Below are positions 24,313 through 32,514 of a DNA stretch of 42,361 bases, piece after piece. Both the position numbers and the translations under genes were made by a program. Origin of the DNA: Alphaproteobacteria bacterium (GTDB lineage Bacteria; Pseudomonadota; Alphaproteobacteria; UBA9219; RGZA01); assembly GCA_010031785.1 (NCBI GenBank), contig RGZA01000002.1:1-42361 (forward strand), written 5' to 3'. Numbering within the stretch: position 1 is the stretch's first letter; every line of letters begins with the position of its first letter. A model generated the notes under the pieces. It ran no database searches, had not been told where the DNA came from, and saw only the letters and a list, made by a program, of their open reading frames with translations.

Positions 24313-24963
24313 TTATCCAAGATTTGCCTGTCCTACTCTGGGCCCTGAAGTGACAGGTCTGACAGCAGAACGTCTGTAGTTTTCAAGACCCTCTCTAATA
24401 AATTTTGCCTGGCTTCCTGTTATATCATCCCGGCGCGCCGCCGCCACAGTAATTCCTTCTGTAGTTTCAAGCGTTGCCATCATTCCGGGCTGATGCATCA
24501 ATTGAAATGCAAGTTGAAGAGCCATCTCTGGCTCCTCATTGCGGGATGCTTCTACGAGCACGTCTGTAGTAAAAATGTAAGGCGGAAAAACATTCTTGCA
24601 TAGCGTGGCAACAATCACCGGGGCTGTTTTTGCAAAATTAGATAATCTGAATGCGCACTCTAAAGCGCTGTGTAAGTCCAAAAGAAAATAACGACGGCCC
24701 TCTTCGCCACAAGCGGAATGGATTTCCTCTAGTTTAGTAACAGTAGGCGACCATAACTCGGCAAAGTAAGGACCTTCGACCACAGAATTTACTGCTGAGT
24801 GTCGGTAGTCTGGAAAATAATGTAGCACTGCAGCCGATACAGATATTCTTTGTTCTAATGTAAGCCCTGAGGTGTTTATCCATTCGTGAGGCAGTTGACT
24901 ATCAAAAACCTTAAGGATATCGTCTGTCAAATTTAGATTACTAATTTCACTTAAGTGACTCAT
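24313..24963 (-). CDS. hypothetical protein, no recognised family
   Basis: This 216-residue protein looks soluble and helical, with aromatic and cysteine residues scattered through it. No signal peptide, membrane helix or catalytic motif is visible. Segments such as LEQRISVSAAVLHYFPDYRH and EPEMALQLAFQLMHQPGMMA suggest a helical repeat-like fold. Upstream DNA (24964-25068) is AT-rich and may hold its promoter; a GAGGAAGA-type ribosome site precedes the ATG. The stop side has a 131-base gap to the glycosyltransferase gene. Base use is AT-richer than its neighbours, hinting at acquisition. Confidence 0.6.
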   Translation of the reverse strand: MSHLSEISNLNLTDDILKVFDSQLPHEWINTSGLTLEQRISVSAAVLHYFPDYRHSAVNSVVEGPYFAELWSPTVTKLEEIHSACGEEGRRYFLLDLHSALECAFRLSNFAKTAPVIVATLCKNVFPPYIFTTDVLVEASRNEEPEMALQLAFQLMHQPGMMATLETTEGITVAAARRDDITGSQAKFIREGLENYRRSAVRPVTSGPRVGQANLG

Positions 24964-25068
24964 AGTTTATCTTCCTCTATAAAAAATTAACAAAGTAAAA
25001 ATAAAAACCTTATTCTAAAGAAAACAATACCAGATCATAGCGAAAGTAATTATATAATCCTTGGTTAA

Positions 25069-27648
25069 TTAAACAGCGCTTGTTGGCTTCCGACGCGGCC
25101 AAACATTAATAAATGAAAGCGCAATCGCCGACAGGTACGGCAGGCTCTGCACGATTAAAATCCCCGCCCACAATGCTGCCTGTTTGTTCGCGATGCTATA
25201 TTTCATGGTGAGCACAAATGCGCATAGCAACAGCCCGACAAAGATAATGATTTCATCCCGCGCCATGGCAAAGCCCTGATACAACGCTGGCTTATCTTCG
25301 CATTTGGGCGTGCGGAAAAACGGTTTGCCACTGGTGAACAGCCCTTGCAGCATGGCTGTACCCACCACGTGGCTGAGTGCCGTTCCGGCAATCGCTGCGC
25401 CAAAACGTTCGGGCCAGCCGATGCGCACACGCAAGCCATACATCATAAAACCGCTCAGGATTTTAAAGGCGAATACGGCCAAGGTTGGCAATTGAAAAAT
25501 TTCCGGCGGAAATTCAACCCATTCCATAAACAGGAACGCCGACCACAGCAGGGAGCCAAGGACGAAAATCAAATTTGCAGCATCGGCAATCCATGGCAAC
25601 CAACCCGCGATAAAGTGATATTTCTGTGCAAAAGTTAGTTCCTTGCGGCCCGGCGCAAAGAACGGCAAATGCCGTTTCATAATCTGCATTGCGCCATAGG
25701 CCCAGCGGAAACGCTGCGATTTATAGCCTGCAAAGGAGTCCGGGATCAGCCCTTTGCCAAAACTTTGCGAGAGATAATAGGACTCATATTTATTCTCGAA
25801 TAATTTAAGGCCAAGCTCTGCATCTTCACAAATGCACCATTCGGCCCAGCCTTTTACCTGCTGCAATGCTGTTTTGCGGATCAGCGTCATCGTGCCATGC
25901 TGGATAATCGCATTGCGCTCATTCCGTTGCACCATACCGATATGGAAAAAACCGGCATATTCCCAATGGCACATGGTTTTAAACTGGTCACCTTCCCAAT
26001 CACGGTAATCCTGCGGTGATTGCACAAAGCCAACTTCCGGCTTGTCAAACAACGGCACCAGCGATGACAACCAGTTATGATCCACCTGATAATCGCTATC
26101 GATCACGGCAACAATTTCGGCATCGGCTGCTGTTTCCTGCAAGGCAAAGTTCAGTGCGCCCGCTTTAAAGCCCGGCCATTTCGGCAAATGATAAAAACGA
26201 AATTGCGCACCCAACTGCGCGCAATATTCTTCTACCGGCTTCCACACCGCTTCGTCCTTGGTGTTGTTATCGATAATCAACACTTCATAATTCGGGTAGT
26301 TCATGCGCACGATAGCATCAAGCGTCTCTTTGACCATCTGCGGGGGTTCATTATAACATGGAATATGAATGGACACTTTCTTGGCAGTGCCGCCCATGCC
26401 GCCGGTATTCACATCCACAATGCGGCGCAATTTTTGAGTCCAAACCGTTTCGGTAAATTCAAGCCCATCCACCAGCAACACGGCAAACAAAAACAACTGA
26501 AATGCCACAAGCCCAGCCCACGCAAACCCAATGCCTGCTGTATAAACTTCGCTTTGCGCCGATACCACGCTCCACACCAGCGCCGAGAAAATAGCCTGAA
26601 TAAGAATGGCAAAGAACAGTTGCCCCACCCATGAAATATGCCCTGCCTTGCGCATGAATAAAATCATCGGCAGGAAGGCGAGCAGCATCGCAATCAAACA
26701 GGCTTGCGGCCAGTTGCGGCGTTCATTGACCTTGCCAAACAGTGGAAATTTCTGTTGGCGATGATTATCCCAGATGCCCCAATTGGCACCCACGGTGCCT
26801 TCAATTTCCCATTTCCATGATTGATCGAACGCTTCGACAATGGTGTAATCAAGTTTGCGCTCGGTTGCGATATTCAAAAAATCGCGGATGAAACGCGCCT
26901 GATTAACCTGGCTTGGCTCTGCGCCATAAATCCACTGCCCTTTGCTTGGCCAGCCAATTTCACCAATAAAAATATGCTTGTCTGGAAATGCCATATGCAC
27001 TTCATCATAACGCTGCAGCGCATAGGGCACGGCTTCGCCAACTGGTTTTCCTTCCCAATATGGCAGCGTATGGATGGTGATAAAATCAACAGCAGCTGCA
27101 AGGCGCGGGTTTTTTAGCCAGATGTGCCATGGCTCAGCTGTGCTCACCTGCACCTTCACGCGGCGTTTGATCCAGTGGATGAGATCCACCATCTCATCGA
27201 CATTAATGTCACCACGCAAAATTGCTTCGTTACCAATTAAAATGCGGTTGATGTTGCGGTTTTTATTGGCAAGCTCAACAATGCTATTGAGCTCCTCCAG
27301 ATTTTCCTTGTGGTTGTCGCCATACCACGACCCCATCGTTACCCATAACCCATATTTGCGCGCGATGGCCGGAATAGCTTCAAGGCCGTGCGTGGAACCA
27401 TAGGTCCGGATTGAGCGCACATAAGGCGCAACCGTGCGCACATCCTCTTCAATCTCCTCGCGCGTTGGAAAATTATGCTTGGCAGGATTATGTTCATCAC
27501 GATACGGCGTAAAGGACACGCCGCTAATCACACCATCCCACGCGCTGCTGTCACGGCTTAGATTAATGACACCCCACAGGGTGATATTGATCATAAACAC
27601 AAAGGCAATGTTGAAGGTTATGCGCAGGAATGATGGACGTTTTTTCAT
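25069..27648 (-). CDS. membrane glucan synthase: GH17-like domain fused to GT2 glycosyltransferase (NdvB/NdvC-like)
   Basis: This 859-residue protein has an N-terminal transmembrane helix (about 10-27). A GH17-type domain (about 35-310) follows, with both catalytic glutamates visible in LIGNEAI and IGEIGWPS. Then come membrane helices near 320-400 and a GT2 domain near 425-660 with IHIPCYNEP, VIDSDYQVD, a CEDAELGLK segment and QRFRW. More helices close the protein. Such proteins (NdvB of Pseudomonas, NdvC of Bradyrhizobium) make beta-1,3/1,6 glucans, often cyclic and periplasmic. Osmoregulated or biofilm glucan synthesis is therefore likely. The gene stands alone, with the toxin-antitoxin pair 18 bases upstream. 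Confidence 0.9.
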   Translation of the reverse strand: MKKRPSFLRITFNIAFVFMINITLWGVINLSRDSSAWDGVISGVSFTPYRDEHNPAKHNFPTREEIEEDVRTVAPYVRSIRTYGSTHGLEAIPAIARKYGLWVTMGSWYGDNHKENLEELNSIVELANKNRNINRILIGNEAILRGDINVDEMVDLIHWIKRRVKVQVSTAEPWHIWLKNPRLAAAVDFITIHTLPYWEGKPVGEAVPYALQRYDEVHMAFPDKHIFIGEIGWPSKGQWIYGAEPSQVNQARFIRDFLNIATERKLDYTIVEAFDQSWKWEIEGTVGANWGIWDNHRQQKFPLFGKVNERRNWPQACLIAMLLAFLPMILFMRKAGHISWVGQLFFAILIQAIFSALVWSVVSAQSEVYTAGIGFAWAGLVAFQLFLFAVLLVDGLEFTETVWTQKLRRIVDVNTGGMGGTAKKVSIHIPCYNEPPQMVKETLDAIVRMNYPNYEVLIIDNNTKDEAVWKPVEEYCAQLGAQFRFYHLPKWPGFKAGALNFALQETAADAEIVAVIDSDYQVDHNWLSSLVPLFDKPEVGFVQSPQDYRDWEGDQFKTMCHWEYAGFFHIGMVQRNERNAIIQHGTMTLIRKTALQQVKGWAEWCICEDAELGLKLFENKYESYYLSQSFGKGLIPDSFAGYKSQRFRWAYGAMQIMKRHLPFFAPGRKELTFAQKYHFIAGWLPWIADAANLIFVLGSLLWSAFLFMEWVEFPPEIFQLPTLAVFAFKILSGFMMYGLRVRIGWPERFGAAIAGTALSHVVGTAMLQGLFTSGKPFFRTPKCEDKPALYQGFAMARDEIIIFVGLLLCAFVLTMKYSIANKQAALWAGILIVQSLPYLSAIALSFINVWPRRKPTSAV

Positions 27649-27666
27649 GAGAGTACGTTAATAGAG

Positions 27667-27960
27667 CTAAGCATCATCATGGTGGCGCTGCTGTGCAGGA
27701 TGCTTGACATTGAGGATAATGATTTCTTCTGCTTCTTCGTCAACACGGTAATAAACAAGATACGCATAACGTGATGTAATGAGTTTGCGAACAGTCGGGG
27801 CTTTCTGTTCTCTACCAATCAGGGGGAACAAAATAAGATTCTGCAGACTCTCATAAATGGCCGCACGAACACGCAGGGCTGCAGCAGGATTTTGCAATTC
27901 AATATGGCTGGAAATTGCCATGATATTTTCTATCGCGCGGGGCGTAAAACGCAGCTTCAC
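27667..27960 (-). CDS. RelE/ParE-family toxin
   Basis: The 97 residues start MKLRFTPRAIENIMAISSHI and contain IGREQKAPTVRKLITSRYAYLVYYRV, the typical ParE/RelE fold of helices then a beta sheet. The overlap of 4 bases (ATGA) with the upstream antitoxin-like gene is the usual toxin-antitoxin organisation, with the antitoxin first. ParE members poison gyrase and RelE members cut mRNA at the ribosome. The sequence fits ParE better, but the target is not certain. Confidence 0.85.
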   Translation of the reverse strand: MKLRFTPRAIENIMAISSHIELQNPAAALRVRAAIYESLQNLILFPLIGREQKAPTVRKLITSRYAYLVYYRVDEEAEEIIILNVKHPAQQRHHDDA

Positions 27961-28187
27961 TTTTCAAAACTACGGAAAGCTGCAGCAATTTCCGCATCTG
28001 TTGCAAACTCACGGCGCCGCGCCTGCGCAAGGCTTTCTAAAATATCAGGAAGATGGTCTGGATCAATATCCTCAGGCTCTTCTTGGCCAGATTTTGCGAG
28101 CACCAGCATCGCGCGTGCAATCGCATCCTGATTATGGGCAGGCAACCGGCATACCGTCTCAAATGCTTGATCAAGGAGTTTTGTCAT
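27957..28187 (-). CDS. putative antitoxin partner of the RelE/ParE-type toxin
   Basis: This 76-residue acidic protein directly precedes the toxin and overlaps it by 4 bases. It has an N-terminal helical segment (DQAFETVCRLPAHNQDAIARAML) and a charged C-terminal tail (FATDAEIAAAFRSFEK) of the kind that wraps the toxin. I see no classic ribbon-helix-helix or HTH. The assignment therefore rests on size, charge and gene order. Confidence 0.75.
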   Translation of the reverse strand: MTKLLDQAFETVCRLPAHNQDAIARAMLVLAKSGQEEPEDIDPDHLPDILESLAQARRREFATDAEIAAAFRSFEK

Positions 28188-28237
28188 AGGACAAATATAG
28201 TGTTTTTAAAGCAAGTTATAAAGAAAAAACTTACTCT

Positions 28238-28927
28238 CTACTCGCCCATCTGCTTGCTTTTTTGCTCAAGAATAGTGAGCAAGCCATCCGCGCCAGAGGT
28301 GCGAATGACGGAGCCGAATTCGGAACGGCGCGTTGCCATTTCGCTGATCGCGCCATCGACAAACACATCAGCAATCTGCCAACCCTTGGCGTTCTTGACC
28401 ATCAGGTAATTGAGCTGATGCGTTTCGCTACCGCTTTTTAAGCTGGTTTCAACAATGCGCTGATTGGCATTCGGGCCGGGCTTTTCGCCAGTAACCTTGA
28501 ATTCTTCGCCATCAAATTTTTTGAACTGGCTCGCATAATTCGCAACGGTGAAATTATGGAATGCGCGGGTCAGCTTGTCTTTTTGCTCGGGCGATGCCTT
28601 TACCCATGACGGGCCATAGGAAACACGGGTCATATCGCCTGCACTAAACGCCTTGCTTACCGCAGCATCCAGCTTTTGCGCACGGCCCTGAAAGCCAAGC
28701 GTATCACCTTCTTTCATTACACTAGTGAGGGTGCGGTAAAAAGAACTGATCACGTCGCTCGCCGCGCCTGCCTTGGCAGGTTCGGGGGCGCGCATTGCTA
28801 CATCCTGAATACGTGCCTGCGCCATTGCTGGAATAACTAATAGTGACAACAATATAACCAATATCACTTTATAGTCATGCCCGCGCAGGCGGGTATCCAC
28901 GAGTTTACTTTTCTTTGCTAAAAACAT
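28238..28927 (-). CDS. hpnM: MlaC/Ttg2D-family periplasmic lipid-binding protein, HpnM-like
   Basis: MlaC-type proteins ferry phospholipids through the periplasm, and the HpnM subset clusters with hopanoid genes. The 229 residues have a signal peptide (VILVILLSLLVIPAMAQA, about 21-38). The Ttg2D core has VISSFYRTLTSVMKEGD, YGPSWVKASPEQKDKLTRAF and a KGWQIADVFVDGAISEMATRRSEF end. The ATG at 28927 has AAGGAG 8 bases upstream. Residues 10-19, VDTRLRGHDY, are the translation of a palindromic repeat at 28874-28902 inserted between start and signal core. The gene sits directly after dxs. The HpnM label comes from context and family. Confidence 0.85.
   Translation of the reverse strand: MFLAKKSKLVDTRLRGHDYKVILVILLSLLVIPAMAQARIQDVAMRAPEPAKAGAASDVISSFYRTLTSVMKEGDTLGFQGRAQKLDAAVSKAFSAGDMTRVSYGPSWVKASPEQKDKLTRAFHNFTVANYASQFKKFDGEEFKVTGEKPGPNANQRIVETSLKSGSETHQLNYLMVKNAKGWQIADVFVDGAISEMATRRSEFGSVIRTSGADGLLTILEQKSKQMGE
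28874..28902 (+). repeat. palindromic repeat copy 1, inside hpnM
   Basis: This 29-base element (GTCATGCCCGCGCAGGCGGG then TATCCACGA) contains a CCCGC...GCGGG hairpin. It is present inverted at 28965-28993 with a single mismatch. It lies in frame in the hpnM coding region and adds a charged decapeptide before the signal-peptide core. Confidence 0.85.
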
Positions 28928-28964
28928 TCTGGCTTCTCCTTAGTAATTAATATCCGAAGTAAGT

Positions 28965-28993
28965 TCGTGGATACCCGCCTTCGCGGGCATGAC
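28965..28993 (-). repeat. palindromic repeat copy 2, dxs-hpnM gap
   Basis: This is the inverted partner of the element at 28874-28902, with 28 of 29 bases the same. It lies between the dxs stop (29004) and the hpnM start. The two copies could pair into a long stem enclosing the hpnM ribosome site and start codon. Confidence 0.85.
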
Positions 28994-29003
28994 GGCGGCT
29001 GGA

Positions 29004-30959
29004 TTACGCCCGAACTTTGGCAAAACGTTGCACATTTCCAGCGGCGGAAACATTACCAATCGCAGCATGCGCTGTTGCAACAATATGCTTGGCGTTCAAT
29101 TGCGCCTGATCATATTGCTTCACGGGATTGTCATGATCCTGGAAAATATCCGGCAAAGTCATGGTGCGCAGCTTCAGCCCATGATCGAGCAAGCCTTCAT
29201 TCGCCAAGAAATGCGCAACATGTGCGCCAAAGCCGCCCACGGAACCTTCTTCAATGGTGATCAGCACTTCATGCTCACCGGCTAATTGACGTACCAGTTC
29301 CTTATCAAACGGCTTGGCAAAACGCGCATCAACCACGGTAGTGGTAAGACCTTGTGAAGCCAATTCATCCGCAGCCTTCAATGCTTCCTGCAAACGGGTA
29401 CCAAGGCTCAGGATTGCAACGCGTGTTCCTTCGCGAATGATTTTACCCTTACCAATTTCAAGAACAGTACCGCGCGTCGGCAGCGCAACGCCTGTGCCTT
29501 CGCCGCGCGGATAACGCACGCCGCATGGGCCTTGGTTATACGCAGCAGCGGTTGCTACCATATGGAACATTTCTGCTTCATCGCTTGGTGCCATCAACAT
29601 AAAGTTTGGCAAACAGCCAAGGTATGCAAGATCAAATGCACCCGCATGGGTGTAACCATCCGCGCCGACCAAACCAGCGCGATCCATCATAAAACGCACC
29701 GGAAGATTTTGCATCGCAACGTCATGTACAACCTGGTCATAGCCACGTTGTAAGAACGTAGAATAGATTGTGCAGAATGGCTTCAAGCCTTCGGTTGCCA
29801 TACCAGCGGCAAAGGTCACGGCATGTTGTTCAGCAATACCAACGTCAAAGGTACGATCAGGGAAACGCTTTTCAAATACGTCAACGCCCGTGCCTGATGG
29901 CATCGCAGCGGTCACGGTAACGATCTTCTCATCAACTTCCGCTTCCTTGATCAACGCATCAGCATAAACGCGAGTATAGGTTGGCGCAGACGCCTTCACC
30001 TTTACCTGCTCACCGGTAACAACGTCAAACTTGTTCACCGCATGGCATTTGTCCGCAGCGGTAAGCGCAGGCGCAAAGCCCTTACCCTTTTGCGTTACAA
30101 CGTGAATAATAACTGGCCCTGGGTCCACATCATCGCGGATGTTTTCCAGAACAGGCAACAGATGATCAAGGTTGTGGCCATCAATCGGGCCAACATAATA
30201 GAAACCCAGTTCCTCAAAGAACGTTCCGCCTGTTACCATGCCGCGTGCATAGGATTCAGCCTTGCGCGCCGCTTCACGTACTGGCTTGGGGAAAATCTTG
30301 CTCATATCCTTGGCAAGGTTGCGCAGACCGCGATATTCCTTGGAGGATACAATGCGTGACAGATATGCGCTGAGCGCGCCGGTTGGCGGCGCAATCGACA
30401 TATTATTATCGTTCAAAATAACGATGAGCTTGCTGCGCATTGCGCCCGCATTATTCATCGCTTCATAGGCCATACCCGCGCTGATCGAACCATCGCCGAT
30501 GACAGCAACTACGTGATTTGGTTTTTGCAATACATCACGCGCAACCGACATCCCCAAACCAGCCGAGATCGAGGTGGAGCTATGCGCTGCGCCAAACGGA
30601 TCATATTCGCTTTCGCTGCGCTTGGTAAAACCAGACAAGCCGCCACCTTGGCGAAGCGTGCGGATGCGGTCACGGCGACCGGTCAAAATCTTATGTGGAT
30701 AGGCTTGATGGCCTACATCCCAGATCAAACGATCTTCCGGCGTGTTGAACACGTAATGCAAGGCAACGGTCAGCTCAACCACGCCCAATCCTGCGCCCAA
30801 ATGCCCACCGGTGCTTGAAACGGTATCAATCGTTTCTGCGCGCAATTCATCGGCAACTTGTTGCAACTGTTCCGGCGCAAGTTTGCGCATATCTTCTGGA
30901 ACAACAATGGTGTCAAGAAGCGGTGTTTGGTGATGTGGATTAGTTGAAGGATTTGGCAC
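29004..30959 (-). CDS. dxs: 1-deoxy-D-xylulose-5-phosphate synthase
   Basis: Dxs makes the first intermediate of the MEP isoprenoid pathway from pyruvate and glyceraldehyde-3-phosphate, using thiamine diphosphate. The 651 residues include [13 protein letters not shown] near 50 and the ThDP-binding [18 protein letters not shown] near 154. The transketolase-type [16 protein letters not shown] and the C-terminal [21 protein letters not shown] are also present. The start is a GTG with GGAG 7 bases upstream. It precedes hpnM and is in the same genome neighbourhood as ispH and shc, so it probably feeds hopanoid synthesis. Confidence 0.97.
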   Translation of the reverse strand: MPNPSTNPHHQTPLLDTIVVPEDMRKLAPEQLQQVADELRAETIDTVSSTGGHLGAGLGVVELTVALHYVFNTPEDRLIWDVGHQAYPHKILTGRRDRIRTLRQGGGLSGFTKRSESEYDPFGAAHSSTSISAGLGMSVARDVLQKPNHVVAVIGDGSISAGMAYEAMNNAGAMRSKLIVILNDNNMSIAPPTGALSAYLSRIVSSKEYRGLRNLAKDMSKIFPKPVREAARKAESYARGMVTGGTFFEELGFYYVGPIDGHNLDHLLPVLENIRDDVDPGPVIIHVVTQKGKGFAPALTAADKCHAVNKFDVVTGEQVKVKASAPTYTRVYADALIKEAEVDEKIVTVTAAMPSGTGVDVFEKRFPDRTFDVGIAEQHAVTFAAGMATEGLKPFCTIYSTFLQRGYDQVVHDVAMQNLPVRFMMDRAGLVGADGYTHAGAFDLAYLGCLPNFMLMAPSDEAEMFHMVATAAAYNQGPCGVRYPRGEGTGVALPTRGTVLEIGKGKIIREGTRVAILSLGTRLQEALKAADELASQGLTTTVVDARFAKPFDKELVRQLAGEHEVLITIEEGSVGGFGAHVAHFLANEGLLDHGLKLRTMTLPDIFQDHDNPVKQYDQAQLNAKHIVATAHAAIGNVSAAGNVQRFAKVRA

Positions 30960-31112
30960 GCGTTCACTCCACTACGAAATAAAAAGTTAACAAACGGATG
31001 AGATTTCTTAAGAATCCATCGTCTGATATGAAGGGCTGACAGTAACGAAACCAATGCTTAAAAAGCAAGCAAATGAAATAGTTTCTCAAAAACTAATCAT
31101 AATTAACTAATT

Positions 31113-31148
31113 TATAATAACAATATATGCACTATTTGTGTTATTATA
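31113..31148. promoter_or_regulatory. 36-base palindrome in the parDE promoter, candidate ParD operator
   Basis: TATAATAAC (31113-31121) and GTTATTATA (31140-31148) form a perfect 9-base inverted repeat with an 18-base spacer. It ends 33 bases before the parD ATG and overlaps promoter-like TATAAT/TTATTATA sequence. ParD-type antitoxins repress their own operon by binding such repeats. The assignment is by position. Confidence 0.6.
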
Positions 31149-31181
31149 GGCGCATATAAAGGATCAAAAAGGAGACAACCC

Positions 31182-31433
31182 ATGAACGTATCCATCGGTA
31201 AGCAATTTGAGGAATTCGTCAATAGCTTGGTTGGTGATGGCCGCTACGCCTCAGCAAGTGAAGTAATCCGCGAAGGCTTGCGCCTTGTTCAGGAACGCGA
31301 GGCAAAATTACAGGCATTGCGTGAAACCATCAATGCTTCGATTGAACGGGGTGGACGCATAACGCCCGAAGAAATGCGTGCACATTTTGAAGCGCGCACA
31401 AAAGCCTGGGAAGAAAAAAACACGGATAAATAA
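31182..31433 (+). CDS. parD: ParD-family antitoxin (ribbon-helix-helix)
   Basis: The 83 residues begin MNVSIGKQFEEFVNSLVGDGRYASASEVIREGLRLVQERE-like, the ribbon-helix-helix fold of CopG/ParD antitoxins, split here by normal spacing. The C-terminal half is charged and would bind the toxin. AAGGAG lies 8 bases before the ATG. It is followed after 6 bases by the ParE gene, the standard antitoxin-toxin order. Confidence 0.9.
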   Translation: MNVSIGKQFEEFVNSLVGDGRYASASEVIREGLRLVQEREAKLQALRETINASIERGGRITPEEMRAHFEARTKAWEEKNTDK

Positions 31434-31439
31434 TATCAC

Positions 31440-31751
31440 ATGAAAAAACACCAGCTTGTTTATACGATCACCGCTCAACATGATCTGGATGCTATCTTTG
31501 ACTACATTGTGGATGAAAGTGGTTATGCAAGCAAAGCAGACGCATTTGTACTAAAACTTGAAAAGAAATGTGAAGAGATTGCACGCGTGCCATTTCACAT
31601 TGGCAAAAATCGCAGCAACTTGCGCGAAGACATGCGCAGCCTTCCATTTGGTAATTATGTAATCTTTTTTCGCTACATTGACGACACAGTGGAGATCATC
31701 AATATACTTCAAGGACATCGGGATATTGAAGGATTTTATGAGAAGGCGTAA
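31440..31751 (+). CDS. parE: ParE-family toxin
   Basis: The 103 residues match the ParE/RelE fold. The first helices are YTITAQHDLDAIFDYIVDES, and the beta-sheet end is LREDMRSLPFGNYVIFFRYI followed by VEIINILQGHRD. ParE poisons DNA gyrase. It follows parD by 6 bases and is probably translated from the same message. Just 7 bases past its stop begins the detached uracil-DNA glycosylase tail. Confidence 0.9.
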   Translation: MKKHQLVYTITAQHDLDAIFDYIVDESGYASKADAFVLKLEKKCEEIARVPFHIGKNRSNLREDMRSLPFGNYVIFFRYIDDTVEIINILQGHRDIEGFYEKA

Positions 31752-31758
31752 TTTTTCG

Positions 31759-31809
31759 CTACACCAAATCTGCCAACAACAACTTCTCCCGATCCCAATT
31801 GCCGTGGAC
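31759..31809 (-). pseudogene. detached C-terminal fragment of a uracil-DNA glycosylase gene
   Basis: On the minus strand this stretch reads VHGNWDREKLLLADLV then stop. It is the same peptide as the end of the intact gene at 32515-33111 (GNWDQEKLLLADLI). The DNA match is 33 of 39 bases (31765-31803 against 32539-32577), and all six differences are at third codon positions. The fragment therefore comes from a diverged relative or an old duplication. Upstream homology stops within two codons, so only the tail remains. Confidence 0.7.
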
Positions 31810-31817
31810 AGCCCTGC

Positions 31818-32348
31818 CTACTTGGGAGACACGTTATAATATTTACATTTCCTTGGTAGATGATGCCTCAGTCTATAAGCCTCAAGTACTGTCGGTGTTT
31901 CCTCTAACGTTAAGCGCATCTCTCCACTTTTTGAAGCTTGAATATCTGCCTGAAGGTAATACAACATTTGACCAAACATTATTCGATGCATAGAGGCTGA
32001 AAAATTTGGAGCAGTCTTCTTTGGGGTTCCCAAACGCCCTTCAAAGGGACGCCCGTGAGGTTTCCCAGATTTATCAGTCCTATCAGGAACCTCATATATA
32101 CCTCTGCGGTATTGCACAGCAAGAAGCACTCTCACTCTATCGTTTTGTCTCTGAAATTGCCTGAGTGAGGGACTTCCTTGCGATCTGCGAGATTGCTCCG
32201 ATACAACCTGCTGACAGCAGACTTGAAACGTAATATGAATAGTTGCTTGATTAAAACAGCGGCCAACCTCTTCTATCATGGCAAATAGGTTGGCCTTTAT
32301 TCGTTTTGGTATCTTGAATCTCTTTTTAGTAGCTACTGTCTTTGTCAT
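31818..32348 (-). CDS. hypothetical protein between two uracil-DNA glycosylase tails
   Basis: This 176-residue, strongly basic protein has no signal peptide or membrane helix. It includes RGIYEVPDRTDKSGKPHGRP-like polar sequence, two adjacent cysteines near 44 and a second half rich in Leu/Met. AAGGAG lies 9 bases before the ATG, and a 35-base dyad lies upstream, so it looks like a genuine autonomous unit. The flanking DNA carries duplicated glycosylase 3' ends, suggesting arrival as a cargo gene. I do not recognise the family. Confidence 0.6.
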   Translation of the reverse strand: MTKTVATKKRFKIPKRIKANLFAMIEEVGRCFNQATIHITFQVCCQQVVSEQSRRSQGSPSLRQFQRQNDRVRVLLAVQYRRGIYEVPDRTDKSGKPHGRPFEGRLGTPKKTAPNFSASMHRIMFGQMLYYLQADIQASKSGEMRLTLEETPTVLEAYRLRHHLPRKCKYYNVSPK

Positions 32349-32385
32349 ATAAATAATCTCCTTTATAAAAAATTAGGGGCTGGAG

Positions 32386-32420
32386 TAGCTAAGAACTAAC
32401 CTTGGAGTTAGAATTAGCTA
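32386..32420. promoter_or_regulatory. 35-base dyad upstream of the orphan gene
   Basis: TAGCTAA-GAA-CTAAC (32386-32400) pairs with GTTAG-AA-TTAGCTA (32407-32420), giving 12 base pairs with a small internal loop and a 6-base terminal loop. It lies 38-72 bases before the ATG of the orphan gene. An operator or a 5' leader hairpin are both possible. Confidence 0.5.
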
Positions 32421-32514
32421 ATGATCTATCAGCGAAAAAGCGGCTTGGCGGTTAAGAAGCAGCAAAAATTAAGCATACAACACAAACCCGAAAGTAAATA
32501 CCTATATTTATTCA

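Noticed and set aside
26077-26634. 185-codon open frame opposite the NdvB-like gene
   Set aside because: His/Phe/Arg-rich composition, no family, fully inside a well-supported gene on the other strand.
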